Assembly (NCBI RefSeq): GCF_003670115.1
Contig: NZ_QQTY01000001.1
Location: 1,178,001 to 1,242,000 of the forward strand
DNA length: 64,000 nt
Reading direction: 5' to 3'
DNA from: Natronorubrum halophilum
GTDB taxonomy: Archaea; Halobacteriota; Halobacteria; Halobacteriales; Natrialbaceae
Shown: in pieces, positions 17,259 through 25,602 of the stretch
Layout: the number at the start of each line of letters is the position of its first letter
How positions within the stretch are numbered: position 1 is the stretch's first letter
The notes under the pieces: generated by a model
Told to the model about the DNA's origin: nothing
Seen by the model: the letters and a program-made list of their open reading frames with translations, nothing else
Databases searched by the model: none
Translations under genes and position numbers: made by a program

Positions 17259-17568
17259 GTGGTGAAGTCCGTGTGCGGGGCTAAAAAGGCGTTCGGGTTG
17301 GTCTCGGTGGAGTCGATGGGATCGACCGCTACCCGACGGCGATACCGCCGGAATATTCGTGTCACTATCGGGAGGAGCCACGCCTACGTGGGCATTTTCG
17401 CTGGACACCGTGTCACTCGAACTGACGGTCGACGTCCGTAGCGATGAAACCGTATCCAGCGCCGGCAAGAGCACGGCTCTGACGACGATAGGCAAGGTTT
17501 CGAGTGGATGTTCGTGTCTTAGAACACGTGGATCTCTCAGCAAACCGAAGACGATCCGGGAGACAGAC
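17259..17568. other. 310-bp intergenic region
   Basis: It contains the EMC6-like/ABCE1 promoter at its left end (minus strand) and the 3' flank of a DUF1102-like gene at its right end. I see no gene, repeat or clear hairpin in the middle part. Base composition is a little lower in GC than the flanking ABCE1 gene, as is the surface locus that follows. Confidence 0.5.
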
Positions 17569-18117
17569 TCAGTCTGGAACGCACTCAACGTCGATCTCTC
17601 GTTCGAGGTCGATACTCACCTCGCCATCACTAACTTCGATTGCAACTGTCACCGTCGCATCGCTCTCTTGTTGCGACGGGGAAAAATCACCACTCGTCGG
17701 ACAGCTAAAATCACCGAGAACGACGCGAAATCCATCCTCCGCGGGTTCCCGTCTGAGACTCTCTTCATCGATTATATCGTCTTCGTCATTCGCTTTCGAA
17801 AACGAGACGTCCTCTATAGAGAGGGGACCGGACGGTGTATTATCTTCGAGAACGACGACGCTTTCGGCGTCGTACTCGTAATCAGGGCATCCAAAAAAAC
17901 AAAACCCGAACCCTCCGAGATCGCCATTTTCACTCTCCAACTCGAGCACTCTCTCTTCGGAGGGGTACTCGAGGCCCAGAAGGGCGTCCTCATCACCTGC
18001 GGTCTCAACCGCTACCCCTCGATCAGCGACCGTCGAGTCGAACGCGCCACTCGAGGCGACGACGGCGAGCGAACCGACGACGAGCAGTCCGAAGCCGAGG
18101 TACGTGATCCATCGCAT
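17569..18117 (-). CDS. Secreted DUF1102-like surface protein with four cysteines
   Basis: This 182-residue protein has an N-terminal hydrophobic signal, RWITYLGFGLLVVGSLAVVA, then SSGAFDSTVADRGVAVETAG and DEDALLGLEY. That block aligns by eye with the start of the DUF1102 protein at 22496 (GTGAFSSVEADRSVTLETTG, DASALLQF). The mature part has CFFGC, a later CPTSG and DVEC near the end, which could form two disulfides. The ATG at 18117 gives a compact signal peptide; longer in-frame starts look non-coding. It is the last gene of a minus-strand group with a DUF7344 regulator and a giant pilin-like protein. Confidence 0.65.
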   Translation of the reverse strand: MRWITYLGFGLLVVGSLAVVASSGAFDSTVADRGVAVETAGDEDALLGLEYPSEERVLELESENGDLGGFGFCFFGCPDYEYDAESVVVLEDNTPSGPLSIEDVSFSKANDEDDIIDEESLRREPAEDGFRVVLGDFSCPTSGDFSPSQQESDATVTVAIEVSDGEVSIDLEREIDVECVPD

Positions 18118-18189
18118 CGGTGTATCAGGTTTGAGGTAGCGACATTTCGAGTGCCGATCGGCAGTTAGAAACGACGGTCCAGACAACTA

Positions 18190-18726
18190 TCACGGCGGTC
18201 GTTCCATCTCTCCGAGTCGCATCCGACGGCTCTGTGCGACGTGGACGACCGCCGACACCGCGAACAGCGCGAACACGAGCGTCGCCCAGCCGAGTTCGGG
18301 TACCGTCCCGATCGGCACCACCTCGAGCCAGAGCCCCGCCATCACGATCGACCCGACCGCAGCCAGTCCCAGATAGTACGTGCCCCACGGCACGGAGTCA
18401 CCGGGAACGACGTCGAGGTAGACGTCCAGTTCGGTCGCCCTGTCGGTGAGCGCGATCGTCCGATCGTCGAACTCGATCATGTCGGCCCGCTCGAGCGTCG
18501 GCAGGTGCGTCTGCTGTAACGACGTGTAGACCCGCTTTCGCTCCGCGGAGGTGAGTTCCTGGACCTCCTTGTCGAGTTCCCAGGCGGCGACGTGTTCGGC
18601 CAGATCGCCGAGCGTCACGGGTTCGTCCTCGAGTTTGCAGTAGTGGACGGCGTACCGGCGACGGTGGTTACTCAGCAACTCGAAAATTTCGCCTCGATCC
18701 GAATCGGCCCCCATCTTAGTCCCCAT
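18190..18726 (-). CDS. DUF7344 winged-helix regulator with two membrane helices
   Basis: This 178-residue protein begins with a winged-helix domain: EIFELLSNHRRRYAVHYCKL, then LGDLAEHVAAWE, RKRVYTSLQQTHLPTLERAD and IEFDDRTIALT. This is the haloarchaeal DUF7344 domain. Two helices follow, TYYLGLAAVGSIVMAGLWL and LGWATLVFALFAVSAVVHVA. Proteins of this type often lie beside surface-protein and pilin genes and are presumed membrane-tethered regulators. It stands between two predicted surface proteins on the same strand, so it probably controls this locus. The 226-bp gap upstream separates it from the giant pilin-like gene. Confidence 0.8.
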   Translation of the reverse strand: MGTKMGADSDRGEIFELLSNHRRRYAVHYCKLEDEPVTLGDLAEHVAAWELDKEVQELTSAERKRVYTSLQQTHLPTLERADMIEFDDRTIALTDRATELDVYLDVVPGDSVPWGTYYLGLAAVGSIVMAGLWLEVVPIGTVPELGWATLVFALFAVSAVVHVAQSRRMRLGEMERPP

Positions 18727-18952
18727 CGAATACTCCCTGATAGTGTGAAAATACGTATTTCTGATACATAACCCTTACCGCCGTGGCAGAGTAGTGACTT
18801 CCTCGGACTCCATTACGGCCTAAGAAGGGGTTTTCCGTCCCCGAATAACGAGATCATCATCCAAATCTGGACTCGCAGGAGTGAACAGTTCGGATGGTTT
18901 TCATTCTATGGTCTGTCGTTCGTGTATCGGTAGCGGAGAATATCGCGAGGGA

Positions 18953-21900
18953 CTATCCGATTACGATGTAATCAGTATCGATGTTGACCCCCGTTTCAGT
19001 CGTTTGATTGTCCCCCGTTCCTTCGACGGACTCGCCGGTTCCAACAGTGGGTGAGTCGCCCGCAGTGGGATCGCCCTCACCAAACTCCATATCGATATCG
19101 CCGACTTCGTCTACGCTGTCGGAGCCACCGGGGCCTACAGCAGTTTCGTTGCCGCCACCGGGCATAATCGTGATGCTAGGCGTGCCGGGGTCGACACCTG
19201 CGCGTTCGACCTCGACGTAGACGATCAGATCATTGAAGTTCGGGTCGGACGTTTGATCGGGGTTTTGCTCGTAGGAGTCTATCGCATCATCCCAAAGGGC
19301 ATCGATACCGTCCTCGTCCGTCGACTCCGTGTTTTCGAAGAGGAATACGAACTCACCCGGGCCGAGGTCGAGTTCGTCACCGCTGTCCGCGATCAGTCCT
19401 CGCTGCTCGAGCACTTCGGTCGCACTCAGTTGTTGCTCGTTACCGGCGGGAAGGGCGGGAATCGTGTTGTTCTCCGCGCTCCGAACCCGGACGTTCTGCA
19501 AGTTCTCGCCCTGCGAGGCGTCGATCGGTCCGAACACCTCGCCGTTTGGTGCATCATTACACCACATGAGGTCCCGATCGGTCGGTCCCGAGTAGTGCGA
19601 GAGCGTATTCGGATCGGTGGCCTCGGCCTGGCACGTAGTGTACCTCGTGTTCCGGAGCGTAAGTTCGGTTTCCTCGTCGACGGTGAAATTGTGCGTGAAA
19701 GCGCCGTCGCTTTTGTTCTGCCACGTTGGGCCGGTATTGATATTATCGCCACCAGTAGGGTTTTCGAACGAATGTTCCGTTACTCCGTTCGTCCTCACGT
19801 CGAGGGACATCGGAGCCAGATTATGAACGTCCTCGAAGTCCCACCATCCGGTCCGGATTCTTCCGTCTCCGGAAACTTGCGAGCCAACGACTTCGACCAT
19901 CACTTCCGCGTCTTCGATTTCACCCAGTCCCACTCGTCCGGGATCGATGCCCGCGTCGACATCGAACTCGACACTGTCCGTACCGTCGTCCGTGTGAATC
20001 GTCGCCTCGTACTCCCCATCGAGAAGCTTACTTTCGTTGAGTACCAGTTCGATGGAATCTGTCTCGCCGAACGATCGGTTGACGTTCGTCTCACCGAGAT
20101 ACCCATACGGATCGCCATCGAGTTCCTCCGGTAGTTCACCGACGTACTCGAGTTCGAAGCCAACGTCCTGAGATCCGGTTTCGATACCGAGGTTCGTGAT
20201 ATTGGCAGTGATCGTCACGTTACCGTCGTTACGGGTCGCGTTCGTGTCCGCCGGATCGAAGTACGTCCCGGATTTCCCGGCGTAGAACGAACCGTTGGAG
20301 GTCATCGCACTGTCCTCGGTCGAGACATTGTACTCGTACACCGAACCGGCCTCGAAGTCGTCGGTCTCGATCTCGAACTCGACTATTTCGGATTCGTTCG
20401 ACTCGAGCGTCACCGTTTCGGGGTCGGGTTCGCTCGCCGGTTCACCAGGAAGCGTCAGCGTCACGTTTTGCGTTTCGGTGGTGAGATTCGTGTTCGTAAC
20501 CTCCGCCCCGATCGTGAACGTCGACTCCGTCACGTCGACGCGTTGGTCGCCGGTGTCTCCGGGCCCGTCGAGTACGCCGTGATCCGCGGTGACGACAACT
20601 CCGTCTCCCTCCTGGCCGCCCTCGATGTGGAGTGTTCCGTTTGCACTGTCGTTTTCAGTTTCGATCGAGAACGGATACTCCTCACTGGGCCACGCACTCT
20701 CGTTTATAATCCACGAGACCGTTCCTTCAGCACCGTACTCGAGTTCGAGTTCCTGCTCGACGCCGTCGATGTCGGGGTGGTCGAACTCGAGTGAGATGTT
20801 CTGCGCATCGGTTCCCGTCGCGTTCTCGACGCCCTGATTCCGGATGGTAGCGCTGATCGTTGTGTTCTCGTCGCCGGTCGACGTATTTTCGATGTCGGTG
20901 ACGTTCAGGTGAGTTCCCTCTTTACCGAGGTAGAACTCGCCGGGTGTGTCGAGCGAATCGTCTGGAGTAGAAATTACGTACTGATAGGTATTGTCCGGCT
21001 CCAGAACGGTGCTGTAATTGTTCTTATCGATCTCGACTGTTTCCTCATGAGTGGCACCACCAGTCATCTCCGTAACATCCGAGTTTGCTTCTTTAACCAT
21101 CCCGCCTTCGATAGAAACGGTCATCTCGGAATCGATAGGATCACTGCCGGTGTTATTTAACAACGCTGTGAAATTGAGATCCTGACCGAACTCGACCCGG
21201 TTACCGTCGCTTTCGACCGCATTCCCGATGCCTCTATCCTCTTCAATACGTAACTGTGAATCGTCTGACTGCTCCCTGATTCCCTTGACCTTCACTTCGA
21301 CGGTCTCGGCTCCCGAGTTGTGTGAAATGCTGCTACTCACGTTCTCGTCCACATTCGACACGAGAGCCGTCTCGAGGTGCTGTTTCCACCCGTCGTGGTA
21401 CGAACTCTCGATTCGGATCGCGACGTTAGTTCCGTCGGAGTTGCTCGCAGCTTCGGCGATGTCTGCGGCCAGTTCGTCGCTCCTCTCGTGGTCGGCTCGC
21501 GCGATCGGATCGGACCCTGATAGCTCGTCCTGATCGAGGAGCATGAGATCGAACCGAACGGATCCGTTGGAGCCTGTGGAACCGTTCTCGTAACTGATTC
21601 CGGGTTCCGAGATGATCTGCGTCCCCGACCCGGTATCCTCCCAGATGCCACCGCCCTGATGAGCGATCGTCCGATCGTCGAGTTCGAACTCGAGCGCACC
21701 GAGTTCGGCGGTTGCGGTCCGGGTGTCGTCGTCCCAAGGGAGGTCGTCGGACTCTGAGTCGTTGTACCAGAGGATGTCGACCTGCCCTTTGTCGGCGACG
21801 TCGATTTGACAGTCCGAGATGTCGGTATCCGGCATGGAGCGTTGCTCACCAGTTGCCGCAACGGTCGCGAGCTGGTGGTCCGTTTCGTCCATACAGAGGT

Positions 21901-22078
21901 GAGCGCGCTCGCGTTCGCTCCCCGATTCGAACGTGTCAAGCATCGGCGACCCGACGATAAACAGCAGTGCCGTCCCTGCGATCACCATTCCGAGGAGGAG
22001 TACGAGACCCACGATGGGGCTCAGTCCCCGTCCCCGCTGAGCGCGATTCCCCCGCCTTTTCCCACCTGCACCAAACAT
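18953..22078 (-). CDS. Giant pilin-like surface protein with repeated CARDB-like domains
   Basis: This 1041-residue protein starts with a basic stretch and then RGLSPIVGLVLLLGMVIAG, a single type IV pilin-like helix (residues about 17-42) as in haloarchaeal DUF7289 proteins, which are usually far shorter. After a region of about 230 residues come four beta-sandwich-like segments (about 295-390, 392-485, 515-605, 608-707). The motif GEFYLGKEGT (380) recurs as GSFYAGKSGT (596). N-x-S/T glycosylation sites are very frequent. The C-terminal third has two pairs of cysteines and ends in an acidic, Gly-rich tail closing with NIDTDYIVIG. It is likely anchored or assembled at the cell surface. The gene is notably lower in GC than its surroundings. 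Confidence 0.8.
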   Translation of the reverse strand: MFGAGGKRRGNRAQRGRGLSPIVGLVLLLGMVIAGTALLFIVGSPMLDTFESGSERERAHLCMDETDHQLATVAATGEQRSMPDTDISDCQIDVADKGQVDILWYNDSESDDLPWDDDTRTATAELGALEFELDDRTIAHQGGGIWEDTGSGTQIISEPGISYENGSTGSNGSVRFDLMLLDQDELSGSDPIARADHERSDELAADIAEAASNSDGTNVAIRIESSYHDGWKQHLETALVSNVDENVSSSISHNSGAETVEVKVKGIREQSDDSQLRIEEDRGIGNAVESDGNRVEFGQDLNFTALLNNTGSDPIDSEMTVSIEGGMVKEANSDVTEMTGGATHEETVEIDKNNYSTVLEPDNTYQYVISTPDDSLDTPGEFYLGKEGTHLNVTDIENTSTGDENTTISATIRNQGVENATGTDAQNISLEFDHPDIDGVEQELELEYGAEGTVSWIINESAWPSEEYPFSIETENDSANGTLHIEGGQEGDGVVVTADHGVLDGPGDTGDQRVDVTESTFTIGAEVTNTNLTTETQNVTLTLPGEPASEPDPETVTLESNESEIVEFEIETDDFEAGSVYEYNVSTEDSAMTSNGSFYAGKSGTYFDPADTNATRNDGNVTITANITNLGIETGSQDVGFELEYVGELPEELDGDPYGYLGETNVNRSFGETDSIELVLNESKLLDGEYEATIHTDDGTDSVEFDVDAGIDPGRVGLGEIEDAEVMVEVVGSQVSGDGRIRTGWWDFEDVHNLAPMSLDVRTNGVTEHSFENPTGGDNINTGPTWQNKSDGAFTHNFTVDEETELTLRNTRYTTCQAEATDPNTLSHYSGPTDRDLMWCNDAPNGEVFGPIDASQGENLQNVRVRSAENNTIPALPAGNEQQLSATEVLEQRGLIADSGDELDLGPGEFVFLFENTESTDEDGIDALWDDAIDSYEQNPDQTSDPNFNDLIVYVEVERAGVDPGTPSITIMPGGGNETAVGPGGSDSVDEVGDIDMEFGEGDPTAGDSPTVGTGESVEGTGDNQTTETGVNIDTDYIVIG

Positions 22079-22102
22079 TACTTACTCCCTACACAGTATC
22101 AC

Positions 22103-22110
22103 TATAAATA
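22103..22110 (-). promoter_or_regulatory. TATA element of the giant pilin-like gene
   Basis: The minus strand reads TATTTATAGT around this site, centred about 28 nt before the ATG at 22078. This fits a leaderless mRNA. Confidence 0.6.
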
Positions 22111-22296
22111 TATTCATGGAACTCTAGAGGTTGACGTGACCAAATCGAGACGATCCATGGACAGAATGTGTAAACGGTACTAGCTACTCGGTCGAGCGCC
22201 GTTAGCGTCTCGTGACATCTCATCGCCTCGAGATGGGAGGCATACTCGAGCAACCGTCCGATTCGACCGGAACAATACCCACACGTACTCACGTGT

Positions 22297-22304
22297 TATA
22301 ATAG
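22297..22304 (+). promoter_or_regulatory. Possible TATA element of the DUF1102 / SipW gene group
   Basis: TTATAATAG is the only strong AT element on the plus strand before the ATG at 22496. If it is used, the mRNA has a leader of roughly 170 nt, which is long for haloarchaea. Confidence 0.35.
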
Positions 22305-22340
22305 CATTCGGCCGTTCGGCGTCTCGAGTCGGTATTTCGG

Positions 22341-22361
22341 CGTTCAAGACCGCCTTGAACG
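22341..22361 (+). promoter_or_regulatory. Hairpin in the leader of the DUF1102 gene
   Basis: A perfect 8-bp inverted repeat, CGTTCAAG and CTTGAACG around a 5-nt loop, lies between the likely TATA element and the first DUF1102 gene. It could be an operator or an RNA hairpin. Confidence 0.45.
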
Positions 22362-22495
22362 AGTGTATCGCTCGCCCTTCAGCAGATCTGGCAACCGAAT
22401 ACAAAGTGGGGAGACTGTCTGGAAGAGCGTAAGGACCGCGTTCCGGATCTCGCTGTCGAGGCGACGAGGCGCGCGGTTGTACGGAGACCACAACC

Positions 22496-23029
22496 ATGAG
22501 AATGAATCGACGTAATGTGTTAGTCGGACTGGGTACGATTGTCGCGGGCGGCGGAGCAGCACTCGGTACGGGCGCGTTTAGTAGCGTGGAAGCCGATCGA
22601 TCGGTGACGCTGGAAACCACAGGCGACGCCAGTGCACTCCTCCAGTTCTCCGCAACGAGTAGTGTCGCGAGCACCGACGGGGGGAGCGGAGACGGGCAAC
22701 TTGAGTTCGATGAGACGACTCTCAACGAAGACGCAGTGACGACGTTCGATCCCGCGTTCACCGTGGAAAACACGGGGGGAGAAGACGTCGGATTTTACGT
22801 AAAGGAGGACGGAACCAATATTGCGAGCGATGGGATCATCGACTTCATCGACGAAGATGGGAATTCGATCGTACAGGCAGACCACGAGGGCGGAAGCCAG
22901 ATCGACCTGCCGGCGAGCGCTCCCGGTCCCGTTGACGTGGGAATCGTCGTCGATACGGATGACAGTAATAGCGTAGGCGACATCGACACCGTCACGCTCG
23001 TCGCCAGCACTGAGGCGCACGGTCAGTAA
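22496..23029 (+). CDS. DUF1102 secreted protein, candidate TasA-like fibre subunit
   Basis: This 177-residue protein starts MRMNRRNVLVGLGTIVAGGG, then AALGTGAFSSVEADRSVTLE. The GTGAFS ending of the signal resembles the cleavage region used by SipW-type signal peptidases; a Tat-like RR is also present. The mature domain is an acidic beta-sandwich with TLNEDAVTTFDPAFTVENTG and VDVGIVVDTDDSN, typical of DUF1102. TasA and archaeal bundling pilins share this kind of small sandwich domain and signal. A SipW-type peptidase is encoded two genes downstream. A fibre-subunit role is inference. No cysteines are present. Confidence 0.75.
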   Translation: MRMNRRNVLVGLGTIVAGGGAALGTGAFSSVEADRSVTLETTGDASALLQFSATSSVASTDGGSGDGQLEFDETTLNEDAVTTFDPAFTVENTGGEDVGFYVKEDGTNIASDGIIDFIDEDGNSIVQADHEGGSQIDLPASAPGPVDVGIVVDTDDSNSVGDIDTVTLVASTEAHGQ

Positions 23030-23099
23030 TCAGTACCGTAATCGGTAGCGACCGCACCCGTCCGTCGCGTCGAATCATGCCGGAGAGAGGGAGACCGTC

Positions 23100-24257
23100 A
23101 TGCCATCTACCAAGCTTCTACTCACCGCCGCCGCAGCCTGCTTTCTCTTCGCGCTCGCAGTCCCGACAGTAGCGATCACGGTGGGTGAGGACACGGCAGC
23201 CGATAACGTCGTCCTCGAGCCGACCTCCCGATACGCCTCAGTCGATGCCAACGGCGACATTCGGCTCGATCTGGAGGCACTCAACAAACGAGCGATAACC
23301 ACTGCGGACGACGTGTTTGCGATCACCGTCAACGACGACGCCGTCGAGCGAGTCTGGATCAGTAACGAGGGCGGCCTCGAGTTCTACGAGGGGACCGACC
23401 GAACCGCTACGATCACCGAACGGACTCCGCTCGAGCCGTCCGCCGGCGAAACGACGAGCGTCGGCGTCGCGGTCGATACGCACGGCGACTACGACAGCAC
23501 GGAAACGTTCACGGTGCACGTCGCCTACGCTGACGAAGCGGACGACGACGACGAGAACGATACGGACGCGGTGCCGAAAGGAATCAACCTCGAGTCTCTC
23601 GAGGTTCACCCAACGACGCTCGAGACGGGCGACACCGTGACGGCGAACGCGACGTACCGGAACAACGGACGGACCACGGAGCAGGTGACGTCGGCGTTGA
23701 CCGTCGACGGGACCGTCGTCGACACCGAGACGCTCGAGGTCGAGCCCAACGAGACGGCCTCGGTCGTTTTCGAGCGCCGGATGCAGTGGCCGGGCACGTA
23801 CGAGGTCGGTGTCGACGGAATCGCGAGCGAGTCGGTGACCGTCGAGGGGCCACCGATCGACGTTCTGTCCGCGACGGTCTCTCCCGTCGAACTCACCGTC
23901 GGCGACACGGCGACCACCGAAGCGACGGTCAGCAACCCCACGGAGACGCGGGTCGACCGCACGCTCGAGTTGGCGGTCGACGGCATCGTCGTCGACGCGA
24001 AGACAGTGTCGATCGCGCCGGAGTCGGAGCGGACGGTCACGTTCGAGCGGCAGTTCGACGACGCGGGGACGCACGACATCGCGGTCAGCGGCGTGAAGGC
24101 GGGTTCGGTTACCGTCACGGAACGGGAGCCGTTCCCGATCCGGAACCGCGAGTTGTCGGCAGCGACGACGGCGGCGCTCGCTCCGCCGATGGCGACGGGG
24201 TTTCTGTTCGTAGCTGTCGCAGCGAATCGCCGATGGGCGTTCGTCTCGAGACGGTAA
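23100..24257 (+). CDS. DUF1102-like domain plus CARDB repeats and C-terminal membrane anchor
   Basis: This 385-residue protein has a signal peptide, KLLLTAAAACFLFALAVPTV. Next is a DUF1102-like domain (about 25-150) whose ALNKRAITTADDVFAITVND and TTSVGVAVDTHGD blocks align with the previous gene. Two CARDB-like sandwiches follow, LESLEVHPTTLETGDTVTAN (about 161-250) and LSATVSPVELTVGDTATTEA (about 256-345). It ends with a membrane helix, TAALAPPMATGFLFVAVAAN, and a basic tail. The layout suggests a wall-side protein held in the membrane, able to hold or cap fibres made from the free DUF1102 subunit. It lies 70 nt after that gene and 121 nt before the signal peptidase. Confidence 0.7.
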   Translation: MPSTKLLLTAAAACFLFALAVPTVAITVGEDTAADNVVLEPTSRYASVDANGDIRLDLEALNKRAITTADDVFAITVNDDAVERVWISNEGGLEFYEGTDRTATITERTPLEPSAGETTSVGVAVDTHGDYDSTETFTVHVAYADEADDDDENDTDAVPKGINLESLEVHPTTLETGDTVTANATYRNNGRTTEQVTSALTVDGTVVDTETLEVEPNETASVVFERRMQWPGTYEVGVDGIASESVTVEGPPIDVLSATVSPVELTVGDTATTEATVSNPTETRVDRTLELAVDGIVVDAKTVSIAPESERTVTFERQFDDAGTHDIAVSGVKAGSVTVTEREPFPIRNRELSAATTAALAPPMATGFLFVAVAANRRWAFVSRR

Positions 24258-24378
24258 CGAACCCCGAACTCGAAGGAACGGGACGAACGCCCGCTCTCGG
24301 GGACTTTAAGGTGTTCGATTTCGAAACTAGTAAGAAGTAAAATAACTCAGAAGCCATGATAGTCCAGGTGACGAGACG

Positions 24379-25542
24379 ATGACGTCCGCCGCGTTCCTCA
24401 AGCGAGGGCTGGGGCTGGTCGTCGCCGTCTGCATCGTCCTTCTACTGGTCGGACAGCTGCTGGGACAGCCGATCCTGCTGGGCTACGTCGCGACCGGAAG
24501 CATGGAGCCGACGATGGACGCCGGAGACGGTTTCGTCGCGATTCCCAGCATCGCAGCCGGTTCGGTCGAGGAGGGTGACGTCGTCGTGTTCGAGGCTCGA
24601 GAGCTTCACGGCGGCGAACTGACCACTCATCGTGTCGTCGGCGAGACCGAGGAGGGGTACGTCACGAGAGGTGACGCCAATCCGTTCACGGACCAGGACG
24701 GCGGCGAACCCCACGTCACTGACGGACAGATCGTCGCCAAAGCGTGGCAGGTAAACGGCGAGGTCGTCACGATTCCGTACCTCGGGTCGGCGATTATGGG
24801 CGTCCGAGGCGTCGCGGAGTCGGCCTACGGGACCGTCGCACCGATTCTCGGACTGACGACGACGGCAGACTCGGAGGGACTCGGCGCGTTGCTGGTCGCC
24901 GGCGGAGTCGCGCTGCTCGGGTTCGGCGTGGTCGTCGAGCGACTCGGACCCGGCGTTCGCGAGACGACGCGCTCGCGATCCCGCGAAAACGTGATCGCGT
25001 TCTGGACGGCGCTGGGACTCGCGTTGCTCGTCTTCGTCACGTTCGCGACCGCGGCGATGGTGGTTCCCTCGGGGACGACCGAGTACGAACTCGTGAGCAC
25101 TGAGACGCCGGACGACAACCCCCAGATACTCGCACCGGGGGAGACCGGCGAACTCGCCCGAACCGTCGACAACGCGGGCTACGTCCCCATCGTGGTCGTT
25201 CACGAAGCCGAGAGCCGGAACGTCGCGACGGACCCCAGCGCGCAGACGGTGGGGATACGCTCGAGCGGCGAGACGACGGTCTCGCTCACCGCGCCGGACG
25301 AGACCGGCGAGTACACCCGGCACGTCGGCGAGTACCGGTATCTCACCGTTCTCCCGCCGTCGGTACTCGTCTGGCTGCACGGCGTCCACCCTCTCGTCGC
25401 GATCGCTGCGGTAAACGGCGTCATCGTCGGGGTTACGGTCGTAATCGTGCTCGTCGTCTTCGGCCGAAACGACCTGCGCGTTCGCTCCGCGGGGGACCAC
25501 GTCCCGCTGTCGACTCGCCTCGAGCGAAAATTCCGAAAGTAG
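24379..25542 (+). CDS. SipW-type archaeal signal peptidase I with a long C-terminal extension
   Basis: This 387-residue protein has an S26B peptidase domain at about 1-135. A first helix (10-30) is followed by catalytic S41 in ATGSMEPTMDAGD, H84 in LTTHRVVGE and D99 in VTRGDANPFTDQ; histidine in place of the bacterial lysine marks the Sec11/SipW branch. The extension adds helices at about 170-192 and 208-233, an external beta-rich part with ILAPGETGELARTVDNAGY, and a last helix at about 342-366. Stand-alone SipW enzymes are about half this length. It sits among DUF1102 genes, so it is probably dedicated to processing them rather than serving as the general signal peptidase. Confidence 0.88.
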   Translation: MTSAAFLKRGLGLVVAVCIVLLLVGQLLGQPILLGYVATGSMEPTMDAGDGFVAIPSIAAGSVEEGDVVVFEARELHGGELTTHRVVGETEEGYVTRGDANPFTDQDGGEPHVTDGQIVAKAWQVNGEVVTIPYLGSAIMGVRGVAESAYGTVAPILGLTTTADSEGLGALLVAGGVALLGFGVVVERLGPGVRETTRSRSRENVIAFWTALGLALLVFVTFATAAMVVPSGTTEYELVSTETPDDNPQILAPGETGELARTVDNAGYVPIVVVHEAESRNVATDPSAQTVGIRSSGETTVSLTAPDETGEYTRHVGEYRYLTVLPPSVLVWLHGVHPLVAIAAVNGVIVGVTVVIVLVVFGRNDLRVRSAGDHVPLSTRLERKFRK

Positions 25543-25570
25543 TGTGGGAGATGCGTTCAGCGGCTCAGGA

Positions 25571-25590
25571 ACCATTATCGTTATAATGGT
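25571..25590 (+). promoter_or_regulatory. Palindrome over the DUF5305 promoter
   Basis: Arms ACCATTAT and ATAATGGT around CGTT form an 8-bp inverted repeat. The right arm contains the TATAAT element about 20-25 nt before the ATG at 25603. A repressor bound here would block the promoter. Confidence 0.45.
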
Positions 25591-25602
25591 CGCCTGCAGT
25601 GA

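Larger units (their letters stand above)
22079..22495. other. 417-bp divergent control region of the surface locus
   Basis: Two surface-protein transcripts start outward from here. On the minus side a TATA element lies 28 nt before the giant gene. On the plus side the only good TATA sequence (near 22297) would leave an untranslated leader of about 170 nt containing an 8-bp hairpin. No protein gene is supported inside. Confidence 0.6.

Noticed and set aside
17259-17588. N-terminal extension of the EMC6-like protein to 17588
   Set aside because: The added residues are Ser/Thr-rich with no helix and are absent from related proteins; the start at 17258 gives the family length.
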